Shown: positions 43,688 through 51,435 of the stretch, piece by piece | Position numbering within the stretch: position 1 is the stretch's first letter | How the letters are laid out: every line of letters starts with the position of its first letter | Program-made: the position numbers and the translations under genes | The notes under the pieces: generated by a model | Told to the model about the DNA's origin: nothing | Databases searched by the model: none | Seen by the model: the letters and a program-made list of their open reading frames with translations, nothing else | Origin: Bacillus sonorensis NBRC 101234 = KCTC 13918 | GTDB lineage: Bacteria > Bacillota > Bacilli > Bacillales > Bacillaceae | Direction of reading: 5' to 3' | Assembly: GCF_001592005.1 (NCBI RefSeq) | Contig: NZ_BCVZ01000008.1 | Location: forward strand, 87,334 to 151,333 | Length of the DNA stretch: 64,000 nt

Positions 43688-44200
43688 TCATATTCCCCAA
43701 TAATGAATGGTTACATCCGAGTATTCGTCTTCGCTTAGAACAAAGCCGAATTCGAATGTTTCTGACACAACAACCACATCATCGTAGATGTCCGGCACCA
43801 GTTTTGCGATCATCCTTTTGGTTGCATATAGCGGCATTGTTATAGCAATTGGATGCTCCAGATAAAGGTGATGGCTGCTCTTCACGTAAAAACAGAATGT
43901 AAAAGGATAAAACAGAACCGTTTCTTCACTGAAATTCTCAAAGCCCTTATATATAAGGGCAATCTTTGACTTAAGCTCTTCTTCGTGATAGGCGAATGTG
44001 ATCGTTTTGATTTCATCGGCTTTCACCAGCTGATAAACCTTTTGATGGGCTTCCCCGGATAATTGGCCATCAACAAATTCGTTCTGGGAAATATCAATGC
44101 CGCGGTATTTCTTCAAGTCCGCGATGAGCTGTTTTTTTGCCTGTTTGATTTTGTTTTCTTTCAGAAGCTTTTCAAGCTGGATTTTTCTATTATTCTTCAT
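43688..44200 (-). CDS. Hypothetical protein
   Basis: This 170-residue soluble protein is one I do not recognise. The first 45 residues are a charged coiled-coil-like helix (KNNRKIQLEKLLKENKIKQAKKQLIADLKKY). The rest alternates beta-prone and acidic segments (ALIYKGFENFSEETVLFYPFTFCFY, YDDVVVVSETFEFGFVLSEDEYSDVTIHYWG). The acidic, all-soluble character resembles some Bacillus immunity-type or YxiJ-like proteins, but no toxin gene is adjacent. Its ribosome binding site is weak (AGGATC). It ends about 65 bases before the nested repeat ahead of yjdF. Confidence 0.65.
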   Translation of the reverse strand: MKNNRKIQLEKLLKENKIKQAKKQLIADLKKYRGIDISQNEFVDGQLSGEAHQKVYQLVKADEIKTITFAYHEEELKSKIALIYKGFENFSEETVLFYPFTFCFYVKSSHHLYLEHPIAITMPLYATKRMIAKLVPDIYDDVVVVSETFEFGFVLSEDEYSDVTIHYWGI

Positions 44201-44330
44201 ATCATGATCCTACTGCAAAACTCGCAGAATATCCAAAGAAATTTCTAAAATAAAACATCCGCCTTGAAAATTCGGCTGTTTTAGCCGATGATAGATTTTG
44301 TTCAGATAACAGCTCAGGGGGAATTCTGCT

Positions 44331-45116
44331 ATGAAAAAATGTGTTTTGGCTATTGCTGCGCTTATATTAAGTGTTTCATTAGCGGCTTGCAATTCCAGCG
44401 CCGTTTCTTCGAAAAAAACAGAAGACGGCCGACACTCAGACCGTGTGGCTGTCACACTTATACGTGCAGTCGATGGCGACACGATTAAAGTAAAATATAA
44501 GGGAAAAGAGAAAACGGTCCGTTATTTGCTGATTGATACGCCGGAAACAAAAAAACCAAACTCATGTGTTCAGCCATATGGAAAAGACGCTTCCAGCGAA
44601 AACAAAAAATTGGTCAGCAGCGGCAAGCTGGAATTGGAATTTGATAAAGGCGACCGCACCGACAAATACGGCAGATTGCTGGCTTATGTGTATGCGGACG
44701 GTCAATCAGTCCAAGAACAGCTTTTAAAAGAGGGCCTTGCAAGGGTAGCTTACGTATATCCTCCAAATACAAAATACTTAGATCAATATCAAAAGGATGA
44801 AAAGGCCGCTAAGAAGAAACAAATTGCCATTTGGAGCAAGTCCGGCTATGTGACTGACAAAGGATTTAATGGATGTGCTGCCGGAAAATCGAAAACAGCG
44901 CAAACATCAATTTCTGCGCCGAAAAGCGCTCTTTCAAAAGATGCCGCAGCAAGCGGGGCTCATTCAAAGGATGCAGCTCCGTCATCAGACGCTAAAGAAA
45001 CGTTCACAAATTGCACTGAACTGAGAAAAAAATATCCAAACGGCGTCCCAAAATCCCACCCTGCCTACCAGGCTAAAATGGACCGCGACCATGACAATTA
45101 CGCCTGTGAGCGGTAG
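44331..45116 (+). CDS. Lipoprotein thermonuclease with Excalibur domain
   Basis: This 261-residue extracellular nuclease is a lipoprotein (lipobox SLAAC, Cys20). It has a staphylococcal nuclease domain (about 37-170: LIRAVDGDTIKVKYKG, VRYLLIDTPET, the DRTDKYGRLLAYVYADG loop, LLKEGLARVAYVYPP). A Ser/Ala/Lys linker leads to a C-terminal Excalibur calcium-binding motif (DRDHDNYACE). It should cleave DNA or RNA at the cell surface in a calcium-dependent way. B. subtilis YncB is related but, as I recall, lacks the Excalibur tail. The start follows AGGGGGA, and a palindromic terminator follows the stop. Confidence 0.9.
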   Translation: MKKCVLAIAALILSVSLAACNSSAVSSKKTEDGRHSDRVAVTLIRAVDGDTIKVKYKGKEKTVRYLLIDTPETKKPNSCVQPYGKDASSENKKLVSSGKLELEFDKGDRTDKYGRLLAYVYADGQSVQEQLLKEGLARVAYVYPPNTKYLDQYQKDEKAAKKKQIAIWSKSGYVTDKGFNGCAAGKSKTAQTSISAPKSALSKDAAASGAHSKDAAPSSDAKETFTNCTELRKKYPNGVPKSHPAYQAKMDRDHDNYACER

Positions 45117-45120
45117 TTAA

Positions 45121-45153
45121 AAAAGAATAGCCCGGGCCCGGGCTATTCTTTTT
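45121..45153 (+). terminator. Terminator of the nuclease gene
   Basis: AAAAGAATAGCCCGGG is followed at once by its exact mirror CCCGGGCTATTCTTTT, a perfect 32-base palindrome ending in T residues. Confidence 0.85.
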
Positions 45154-45279
45154 CTATGCGGATGGCAGATTCGCTCTTAAAAATCCAATCTCTGCACATT
45201 AAGCCGCGTTGCAACGCCGCAGCCTCCATCGCTCAGATATATTACAATAGTCAATTTTTTGTTTTCAAATGTTTGCCAT

Positions 45280-45645
45280 TCATTTAGAAAATTCAAGCAG
45301 CTCAATTTTATTATTGAACGGATCCACAATGACCGTAAAAAGACCCGGTGGACATTTTTGCGGCTCTTCGTATAAAACTTTTACACCGTTTTTTTTCAGA
45401 TGATTCAGGTCCTTATTAATATCATCGGTCTGTAATCCAAGAACGATTTGTGAATTTTCTCCATACTCTAAGGTGTTCGGTTTCGAAGCCTTCTCAAGAA
45501 TGATTGGAAAACCATTGACATTTAATTCAATGATATTTTCTCCATACTCTTTTTCTAATTTAAAATTCAACTTTTCACAATAAAAATTCTTCGCTTCTTT
45601 CATATGTGTTACTTTAATGGATACCATGCAAACCTTGGCTTTCAT
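45280..45645 (-). CDS. VOC/glyoxalase-fold protein
   Basis: This 121-residue single-module vicinal oxygen chelate protein has two beta-alpha-beta-beta-beta repeats (MVSIKVTHMKEAKNFYCEKLNFKLEKEYG and IVLGLQTDDINKDLNHLKKNGVKVLYEE), ending with FTVIVDPFNNKIELLEF. Candidate metal ligands are the C-terminal glutamate in NKIELLEF and others in the first strand. Such proteins act as dimers in lyase, dioxygenase or resistance roles; the substrate is not predictable. The start follows a weak AGTAGGTG site. The gene stands alone. Confidence 0.8.
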   Translation of the reverse strand: MKAKVCMVSIKVTHMKEAKNFYCEKLNFKLEKEYGENIIELNVNGFPIILEKASKPNTLEYGENSQIVLGLQTDDINKDLNHLKKNGVKVLYEEPQKCPPGLFTVIVDPFNNKIELLEFSK

Positions 45646-46028
45646 CTTTTACACCTACTTTCTGGATTAATAAATTTCTTATCATTACTAGGATAGTTAA
45701 CTTTTCTAGAAGAGGAGGGCTGTCTAAGCGAATAACGAAATCACCATCAATTGATTCCATAGTAGTTTCCTTGACATACCATCGGGAACGCTGTAAGTCT
45801 ATGCCCCTATATTTCTTTATTGATTTTAATAAGAGCCAGGATCGATTATTTATTATTGGTTCAATCCTCTTAGAACATTTGCACTTTTCCGACTATTCAA
45901 TTATAATTTAAAAGCATTTATTTACAATAGGTGAAAAACCATGAATTTTGTCAAATTCAAACGAATTATGTAGAATTATATAAAAATTTTCTTAAAACAC
46001 AAAAAAGTTGCTCTATTTAAATAAAGTT
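45646..46028. other. Gene-free stretch
   Basis: This AT-rich spacer contains no supported gene. A TTGACA-like box on the plus strand near 45772 has no convincing -10 partner. Confidence 0.4.
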
Positions 46029-46533
46029 TCACACCCTAAGATATGTATCTAAATTTATTAATGAACGTTTTTTGATTTGGGTTATTCCGCATACCAGGCC
46101 GAACGCAACGCTGCCAAGCACCTTCCCTCTCTCATTTTCATTGAACAGACCGGTCGCAAAGGGAACGATAATCTGTGGAATAATGGTGAAAACATCTAAC
46201 AGCAGGTGAGCCAACACGAGCCAGAGAAAATGTCCCGCAAGCGCTGATGCAGCAGGATACAGACAGACGAGAAACAGCAAATTCAACATAAGCGCCGCCT
46301 TTCAAACATGTCGCCAAGGGGAACCAGCATGAAATTCCCTAATGCATAACCCGCTTGGGGAATGGTGGAGATCAGGCCCCACCTGTGCAGCTGTCACGTG
46401 AAGGTCTGTCCCATGCTGACTAGGAGCGTTTGGTTCAAATAAATATTGGCCGCAATAAAGCCTGAAGTGATCGCCATCAGGAAAACCAGCCCTTTGGAGA
46501 TACCGGCTGCTTTGTCTTATTGTTTATATCCAT
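46029..46533 (-). pseudogene. Truncated, frameshifted MFS transporter remnant
   Basis: The minus strand starts with a textbook site (GGGGAGGTGAC) and MDINNKTKQPVSPKGW, then needs a frame change to continue GLVFLMAITSGFIAANIYLNQTLL. A TGA follows, then QAGYALGNFMLVPLGDMFERRRL, another shift, and an open frame LNLLFLVCLYPAASALAGHFLW through GKVLGSVAFGLVCGI. These are the first five or so helices of an MFS drug/sugar exporter. Family similarity ends near 46080, where unrelated codons follow. About 230 C-terminal residues are gone. Confidence 0.85.
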
Positions 46534-46563
46534 GTCACCTCCCCTTGCGATATTCGAATTATA

Positions 46564-46773
46564 ATGCACTCAAAACACATGAAAATAGCAGTCTATTTAT
46601 CATACTATTGGGAATGCCATGATGAACAATCACACCATTGCTGCGCCGCGTTGCCATTCCATGTTGATGAGACGCTTCATAAGGGCAAGAGAAAAAGAGT
46701 TTTGCCAAAAGAAGCAGACGAAATAACCGGGAAAATCAACCGGTACGAACAGTTTTTCAAAAAAAAGATATAA
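46564..46773 (+). CDS. Small hypothetical protein or fragment
   Basis: This 69-codon frame contains GKRKRVLPKEADEITGKINRYEQFFKKKI, a basic helical tail reminiscent of small DUF6788-type proteins linked to transposons, though the match is only an impression. No clear ribosome binding site is seen. It lies beside the MFS remnant, so it may itself be a fragment. Confidence 0.3.
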   Translation: MHSKHMKIAVYLSYYWECHDEQSHHCCAALPFHVDETLHKGKRKRVLPKEADEITGKINRYEQFFKKKI

Positions 46774-46983
46774 GGTCTTTTATAAAAGATTTTATTATCG
46801 GCATTTTGTTTCATGTCGGCAGCTTTTTCTATTTTTCTGATTTTTGCTGCCCGGAGCCTTCTGCTTGGCGATCAGGCCGGCGATCCGTTTGATTCATGAT
46901 GTTCATTGCAGGAGACATCTTAATGTTTATCAGCAGCCTTCCTTTTTGTGCTAAAATAAAGGTATTTTAAGGAGGAATGTTTG

Positions 46984-47238
46984 ATGACAAGATATTTGCT
47001 CATGACAACCCGGACTGAAAACTTTGACAATACATATGTGCCTGCTCACTATGACTATTTAAACCGGCTAAAAGAGGAAAACCGTTTGGAGATGTACGGC
47101 CCGTTTGGAGATGGAAGCGGAGGAGCGTATCTCATCCAAGCGGATTCTTTTGAAGAAGCCCAAAAAATCGGACATTCCGACCCGCTCATCGAAAGCGGCG
47201 CTTCTACACTTGTGGTTAAAGAATGGCTGACAAAATAA
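46984..47238 (+). CDS. YciI-like protein
   Basis: This 84-residue protein has a YCII ferredoxin-like fold (MTRYLLMTTRTENFDNTYVPAHYDYLNRLKEENRLEMYGPFGDGSGGAYLIQADSFEEAQKIGHSDPLIESG). The family keeps a His in the first helix (PAHYDYL) and an Asp in HSDPL near the presumed active site. Some members are hydrolases or dehydrochlorinases; the role here is unknown. The start at 46984 follows AAGGAGG; the TTG one codon before is not needed. It is monocistronic with a strong terminator. Confidence 0.85.
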   Translation: MTRYLLMTTRTENFDNTYVPAHYDYLNRLKEENRLEMYGPFGDGSGGAYLIQADSFEEAQKIGHSDPLIESGASTLVVKEWLTK

Positions 47239-47252
47239 CCTCTGTCACGCGC

Positions 47253-47287
47253 AATAAGCCTTCTCGATCGTGAGAAGGCTTATTTTT
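47253..47287 (+). terminator. Terminator of the YciI-like gene
   Basis: AATAAGCCTTCTC and GAGAAGGCTTATT form a perfect 13-base stem with a short loop, followed by a T run. Confidence 0.9.
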
Positions 47288-47621
47288 CTGCAAAATGAAA
47301 TCTTCACTTTGAAAATGGTGATTTCTCAATCAAGAGCATGTTCTTTTTACCCATGTCCTGAACCGCTCATTTGACAAAGCCCTCAAAATCAATTAAAGAA
47401 ATAGGAACTAGAACCGATACAAAATGTGTGCACCCAAGACCAAACGCATGATTTTTTTCGAAAAACCTGTTGAAAAAATGGGTATTTAAACCTATTATAG
47501 TAAGAGTGTTCATTTTACCAACTGGAGGTGTTAATCAAAAGGTTTTTTTGCCCATGCACACGGCTGATGATGTATCCAACTGCGGCAGTTCTCCAATCAA
47601 TACAAGAGGAAGAATTTTAGA
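47288..47621. other. Promoter region with orphan Shine-Dalgarno
   Basis: TTGAAA-N17-TATTAT (about 47472-47500) is a good SigA promoter. Downstream, TGGAGGTG at about 47522 is an ideal ribosome binding site with no start codon at the proper distance. The following frame is not coding-like, suggesting that the start of a gene was lost. Confidence 0.45.
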
Positions 47622-47759
47622 ATGGACGATCCTGAAGATGACGTTTTTGACACCGCATCATTTTATCCTGAACAAAGCGGCGCAATCATAATGTTGTTAA
47701 TTAGCGGTGGTGTTGGAGGCGAGGTACAGGGAACGTTAAACAGAGGGCAAAGAAACTAA
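47622..47759 (+). CDS. Possible 45-residue protein
   Basis: ATG 47622, preceded by AGAGGAAG ten bases earlier, opens MDDPEDDVFDTASFYPEQSG, then AIIMLLISGGVGGEVQGTLNRGQRN. An acidic N-terminus is followed by a short hydrophobic, glycine-rich segment. It lies 95 bases upstream of the DUF4064 gene on the same strand and may share its message. I recognise no family. Confidence 0.35.
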   Translation: MDDPEDDVFDTASFYPEQSGAIIMLLISGGVGGEVQGTLNRGQRN

Positions 47760-47854
47760 TGCAGTAAAAGAGGGAAATGGAACTGTGGCGATTGGATAAA
47801 TCATAAACCAATATCAGTGAAAACACTGGTAAAAACAAAGGAGTTTTATACATA

Positions 47855-48202
47855 ATGAAAAGAACGACAGAATTTGTATTAGGTTTAATTGGCGGTATCT
47901 TCGGTTTTATTGGAGCTTTTATGGCATTAATGATCGGCGGAATCGACGCATCATTCAGCTCGTCTGGAACAAGCGAAATCATTGGATTAGGCTGGGGCGC
48001 AGTTTTCCTTTCCATTCTTGCCATTATTGGCTCTGTTTTGGTGAAAAGCAAACCAAAGCTTGGCGGAATTTTGCTGATTATTTCTGCTGTCGGCGGATTT
48101 ATTTGTATTTTCATGTTCTATATCTTACCGGCTGTCCTTATTATGATCGCAGGTATTATGGGATTGGTGAGAAAAGACAAAACGAATTCTACAGCCGCAT
48201 AA
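47855..48202 (+). CDS. DUF4064-type membrane protein
   Basis: This 115-residue protein has four hydrophobic helices (about 6-27, 44-63, 68-88, 92-106) and the start MKRTTEFVLGLIGGIFGFIGAFMALMIGG typical of DUF4064 Bacillus membrane proteins. Its function is unknown. A good AAGGAG site lies 12 bases before the start. A bidirectional terminator follows. Confidence 0.8.
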   Translation: MKRTTEFVLGLIGGIFGFIGAFMALMIGGIDASFSSSGTSEIIGLGWGAVFLSILAIIGSVLVKSKPKLGGILLIISAVGGFICIFMFYILPAVLIMIAGIMGLVRKDKTNSTAA

Positions 48203-48207
48203 TACAA

Positions 48208-48237
48208 GAAAGAGGCCTATATCAGGCCTCTTTTTTC
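48208..48237. terminator. Bidirectional terminator between the DUF4064 gene and cat
   Basis: AAGAGGCCT and AGGCCTCTT form a perfect 9-base stem with a 6-base loop, then six T residues. It is shared by the two convergent genes. Confidence 0.85.
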
Positions 48238-48248
48238 ATCGCACGATT

Positions 48249-48899
48249 TCACCGCACAAGCCATTCTCTGCATGAATCAGTCAGCTTTTGCAATTCATTG
48301 ATAAAAACACCCGCATGGTAACCGTCACATACTGCATGATGACATTGCAGTGCTACAGGCAAATATGTCTCTTTTCCATCTGAAAAGAATTTCCCGTTTG
48401 TTATGATAGGGAGCAAATGGTCGCTGTTCGCCAGGTTCAGATGAAAGCTCGTAAAGTCAACCCATGGAATTGAGGAAATGGAAAACGTGTTGGCAGGAAA
48501 TTTACCTTTTGCCCATAATCCTTTTTTGTCTCCAAACCTCTCGATGTCCCCCACATAGTTTTGATAAAACCGCGGAAAATCACGTGAGTATTCCGACCAT
48601 AAGGCGGAAAAGGTCTGATCCTCCTGATGAAAAACCGTATAGCACGGATTCATCTGTTCCCAACATCCCAACTGCCCGTCATGAAATGCCGTTCTGAATT
48701 CGGGGTGGGCGTTCACTATTCTCGACACCATGTAAATAAAAGCAGGATAGAACTTGACTTTCTTGTCTCGCAGACTGTTCAGCAGCCCGGTCACATTGAT
48801 GTTAGCCGTTATGCTGTATGAGCATTTCCCCGCTTTCATGTAATGTTCAAAATAAGGTTTTCTATGCCAATGCTCAAGTTCAATTCTTTGGAAATTCAT
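48249..48899 (-). CDS. cat: Type A chloramphenicol acetyltransferase
   Basis: This 216-residue trimeric enzyme transfers acetyl from acetyl-CoA to the 3-hydroxyl of chloramphenicol and so inactivates it. The catalytic histidine is in the hallmark QCHHAVCDGYHAG (about His188), and the chloramphenicol pocket includes FTSFHLNL and FSISSIPWVDF. The sequence resembles the chromosomal Bacillus Cat-86 group. Its ribosome binding site AGGAGG is locked in a perfect hairpin behind a nine-codon leader frame, so expression is induced when ribosomes stall in that leader. No mobile element flanks it; it looks native to the species. Confidence 0.93.
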   Translation of the reverse strand: MNFQRIELEHWHRKPYFEHYMKAGKCSYSITANINVTGLLNSLRDKKVKFYPAFIYMVSRIVNAHPEFRTAFHDGQLGCWEQMNPCYTVFHQEDQTFSALWSEYSRDFPRFYQNYVGDIERFGDKKGLWAKGKFPANTFSISSIPWVDFTSFHLNLANSDHLLPIITNGKFFSDGKETYLPVALQCHHAVCDGYHAGVFINELQKLTDSCREWLVR

Positions 48900-48905
48900 G
48901 TTTAG

Positions 48906-48939
48906 CCTCCTAAAATAATCGAATTTTTATTTTAGGAGG
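48906..48939 (-). promoter_or_regulatory. Translation attenuator hairpin of cat
   Basis: CCTCCTAAAATAA and TTATTTTAGGAGG form a perfect 13-base stem with an 8-base loop, sequestering the cat ribosome binding site. This is the classical attenuation structure. Confidence 0.93.
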
Positions 48940-48958
48940 GGTGGTCCACTGATTTCAC
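48932..48958 (-). CDS. cat leader peptide
   Basis: An AGGTGAGG site is followed by GTG AAA TCA GTG GAC CAC CCC TCC TAA, giving an 8-residue leader, (f)MKSVDHPS. The stop codon lies in the left arm of the hairpin. Drug-induced stalling near its end would open the stem and free the cat start. Two TTG codons just upstream could lengthen it. Confidence 0.75.
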   Translation of the reverse strand: MKSVDHPS

Positions 48959-49117
48959 CAACAACCTCACCTCATGTCATCTTTCTTCCATCACAGTAAC
49001 ATGCAACGGCTTTTCGGAGCAAGCGCGGGAAAACTCCTTTGTCATCTTGCTCATCCATTTTAACCTCTCCCGCATCGCCCGTTTTCAGGTTATACTGACA
49101 TACATCGGGGTGATCAC

Positions 49118-49687
49118 ATGAATGATAAAACGGTCCTTACGCCTGAAAAGTGGCGGGCCATTGTTGAAAATGATTCATCTTATGACGGCGTATTCTTTTA
49201 CGCGGTGAAAACGACAGGCGTCTTTTGCCGCCCCTCCTGCAAATCGAGGGTTCCCCATATCGAAAATGTTCGCATTTTCCCGGATGCACAACAAGCTTTA
49301 TCAGAAGGTTACCGTCCCTGCAAACGATGCAATCCGGACGGCCCTCTGCTTCCTGATGAAGAGCTGGCCGAACGGGCGGCGATGATCATCGGGAGATATT
49401 ATCATGAACCCCTGACACTGACGGATTTGGCTGAAAGGTGCCATACCAGCCCTTTTCATCTGCAGCGGACATTTAAGCGGATTAAAGGGATGTCCCCGCT
49501 TGAATATATCAGTCAGAAAAGAATATCAGAAGCGTGCGGGCTTCTTGCGTTTTCAGATCAAACGATTTCACAAATCGCTTCAAAGGTGGGCATCCTGAAT
49601 GCGGATTATTTCGCCTCCCTGTTTAAAAAGAAAACGGGTCAGACGCCGACAGAGTTTCGGAAAAGAAAGCGGGGGATACAGTTATGA
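49118..49687 (+). CDS. adaA: Methylphosphotriester-DNA alkyltransferase/activator AdaA
   Basis: This 189-residue protein has an N-terminal Ada zinc domain with Cys37, Cys41, Cys68 and Cys71 (FCRPSC and CKRC). One of these cysteines accepts the methyl group from DNA phosphotriesters. A C-terminal AraC-type DNA-binding domain (about 90-185) follows. Once methylated it becomes an activator of the ada operon. The stop overlaps the adaB start by four bases, as in B. subtilis adaAB. The start follows GGGGTGA. Confidence 0.93.
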   Translation: MNDKTVLTPEKWRAIVENDSSYDGVFFYAVKTTGVFCRPSCKSRVPHIENVRIFPDAQQALSEGYRPCKRCNPDGPLLPDEELAERAAMIIGRYYHEPLTLTDLAERCHTSPFHLQRTFKRIKGMSPLEYISQKRISEACGLLAFSDQTISQIASKVGILNADYFASLFKKKTGQTPTEFRKRKRGIQL

Positions 49688-50202
49688 GCGCTGAAATCTT
49701 GTATTGGAGCATGCTTCGTGACAGTCAATGGACGTTTTATATTGCGGCAACAGCACAGGGGCTTTGTTTTGTCGGATCGCCCGGTCAGCATGTTGATGAG
49801 CTGGCGGCCTGGTCTAAAAAAAGGTTCCCGGACTATATGCTGGTCCGGGATGAGCAAGCAATGCAGCCGTATATCAATGAACTGACAGCGTATTTGAATG
49901 GCGAACTTACAGAATTCAGCTGCCCCGTCCACCTTTATGGGACGCCTTTTCAATTGGCCGTCTGGCATGCATTGCGGGACATTCCTTATGGAAGAACCTG
50001 CTCCTATTCGGATATTGCGGAGCGGATCGAAAACCCTGAAGCCGTGCGCGCGGTGGGTGCGGCGATCGGGGCCAATCCGCTTTTAATCATCATCCCCTGT
50101 CATCGGGTGGTTGGAAAAAACGGCAGTTTGACAGGGTACCGGGGCGGTTTGGAAATGAAAAAAAATCTGCTTATCCTGGAAAAAGCAGTTCCGCTGCGCT
50201 GA
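49684..50202 (+). CDS. adaB: O6-methylguanine-DNA methyltransferase AdaB
   Basis: This 172-residue suicide enzyme moves methyl groups from O6-methylguanine in DNA to Cys139 in the hallmark IIIPCHRVVG. The helix-turn-helix region FQLAVWHALRDIPYGRTCSYSDIAERI binds DNA and flips the base. Together with AdaA it forms the adaptive response to alkylation. It is co-translated with adaA. Confidence 0.94.
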   Translation: MSAEILYWSMLRDSQWTFYIAATAQGLCFVGSPGQHVDELAAWSKKRFPDYMLVRDEQAMQPYINELTAYLNGELTEFSCPVHLYGTPFQLAVWHALRDIPYGRTCSYSDIAERIENPEAVRAVGAAIGANPLLIIIPCHRVVGKNGSLTGYRGGLEMKKNLLILEKAVPLR

Positions 50203-50214
50203 ATGGCTGAAACG

Positions 50215-50243
50215 GACACCGTTCGAAAGAAACGAACGGTGTC
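50215..50243. terminator. Inverted repeat between adaB and kdpD
   Basis: GACACCGTTCG and CGAACGGTGTC form a perfect 11-base stem with a 7-base loop between the two convergent units. No T run follows, so termination strength is uncertain. Confidence 0.6.
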
Positions 50244-50254
50244 TGCAGCCTCAA

Positions 50255-51415
50255 TCAATTGGAAGTTTTATCATCTGACACAATATGAATATCGATTCCG
50301 TCTGTATGACGCATCATACTATTGACAATTGATCCTTTCCAAATCTCCTCCCATCTGGAACGGGCGGACTGTCCCAGCACGATTTGTGTAATATTGTTTT
50401 GTTTTGCCACCCCGGTTATCGCCTCTGAAATACGGCGGTCATTTGAGGGCAGGAAGATAAACCCGGCGCCAAATTGCCCGCAAAGACGTTCCCATTGCTG
50501 AATTTTATGTCTTTCATTTGCCGTCATTTGATCCTTGGCTTTGCGGGACACGTGTAAGACAAACAGCTCCGCCTTCAGCCGGTTGGCAATTCTCCATCCC
50601 CGGCGGATCAGCTTCTCGGCATTTTTGCCATGCTGGACGCACACCAGTATTTTTTCATTTGTTCCCCTTGGCCGGCTATAGCCGTTCTGCCGGTTTAGAC
50701 GTTCTATCCGGTCATCCACATCATCGGCGACTTCGCGTAAGGCCAGCTCTCTGAGTGCGGCCAAATTATTTTTTGTGAAAAAATGAGTCAAAGCCTGCTG
50801 GATGTTATGCTGTTCATAAATTTTGCCTTCCCGCAGCCGCTTTTGCAGCGTTTCCGGTGTCACATCAATGAGGATGACTTCATTGGCAAGATCCAAGATC
50901 CGGTCGGGAATCCGCTCCCTGACTTTTACGCCTGTCACTTGCTGGACAATATCATGAACGCTTTCAATATGCTGAATGTTGACGGCCGACAGGACATTGA
51001 CGCCTTCTCTTAATATATCTTCCACATCCATGTATCGTTTTTCATTTTTCGAGCCGGGTATATTGGTATGAGCCAGTTCATCGATGATGACAAGATCAGG
51101 CTTTCGCTCAATAATCGCAGCGGCATCCATTTCTTCAAGCGTTTTTCCTTTATATTCAATTTTTCGTTTAGGAATGACCTCAAGTCCCCTTATCAAGGCA
51201 GCCGTTTCCTTCCTGTTATGCGTTTCGACCAAACCGATGACAACGTCTATTCCTTCACGTTTTACATCGTGCGCTTCCTGAAGCATTCGGTACGTCTTCC
51301 CTACACCTGGCGCCGAGCCGATATAAATCGTCCAGCTCCCTCTTTTGAGCTGTTCAATTTCTGCCAGCAGCTCTTCAGGCGTTTTTCTTCGATAGGCGCG
51401 GCTGTTTTTTCGCAT
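50255..51415 (-). CDS. kdpD: Kinase-less KdpD (KdpD/UspA sensor domains only)
   Basis: This 386-residue protein corresponds to the cytoplasmic N-terminus of KdpD. It has the KdpD domain with Walker A GSAPGVGKT (33-41) and Walker B LVIIDELAHTN, then a universal-stress-protein domain (about 245-380, KILVCVQHGKNAEKLIRRGW and IVLGQSARSRWEEIWKGSIVNSMM). The four membrane helices, GAF region and histidine kinase of full KdpD (about 900 residues) are absent, and no kdpE is nearby. Such short forms occur in several Bacillus and may bind c-di-AMP or tune the pump. The start at 51415 follows GGAG, and the gene overlaps kdpC. Confidence 0.88.
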   Translation of the reverse strand: MRKNSRAYRRKTPEELLAEIEQLKRGSWTIYIGSAPGVGKTYRMLQEAHDVKREGIDVVIGLVETHNRKETAALIRGLEVIPKRKIEYKGKTLEEMDAAAIIERKPDLVIIDELAHTNIPGSKNEKRYMDVEDILREGVNVLSAVNIQHIESVHDIVQQVTGVKVRERIPDRILDLANEVILIDVTPETLQKRLREGKIYEQHNIQQALTHFFTKNNLAALRELALREVADDVDDRIERLNRQNGYSRPRGTNEKILVCVQHGKNAEKLIRRGWRIANRLKAELFVLHVSRKAKDQMTANERHKIQQWERLCGQFGAGFIFLPSNDRRISEAITGVAKQNNITQIVLGQSARSRWEEIWKGSIVNSMMRHTDGIDIHIVSDDKTSN

Positions 51416-51435
51416 CACAGCTTCTCCGCCTCTTT

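Noticed and set aside
43436..48240. Possible phage or toxin-immunity island
   Set aside because: No integrase, phage, toxin or att-like repeats were visible. The small genes here are ordinary or decayed chromosomal genes.
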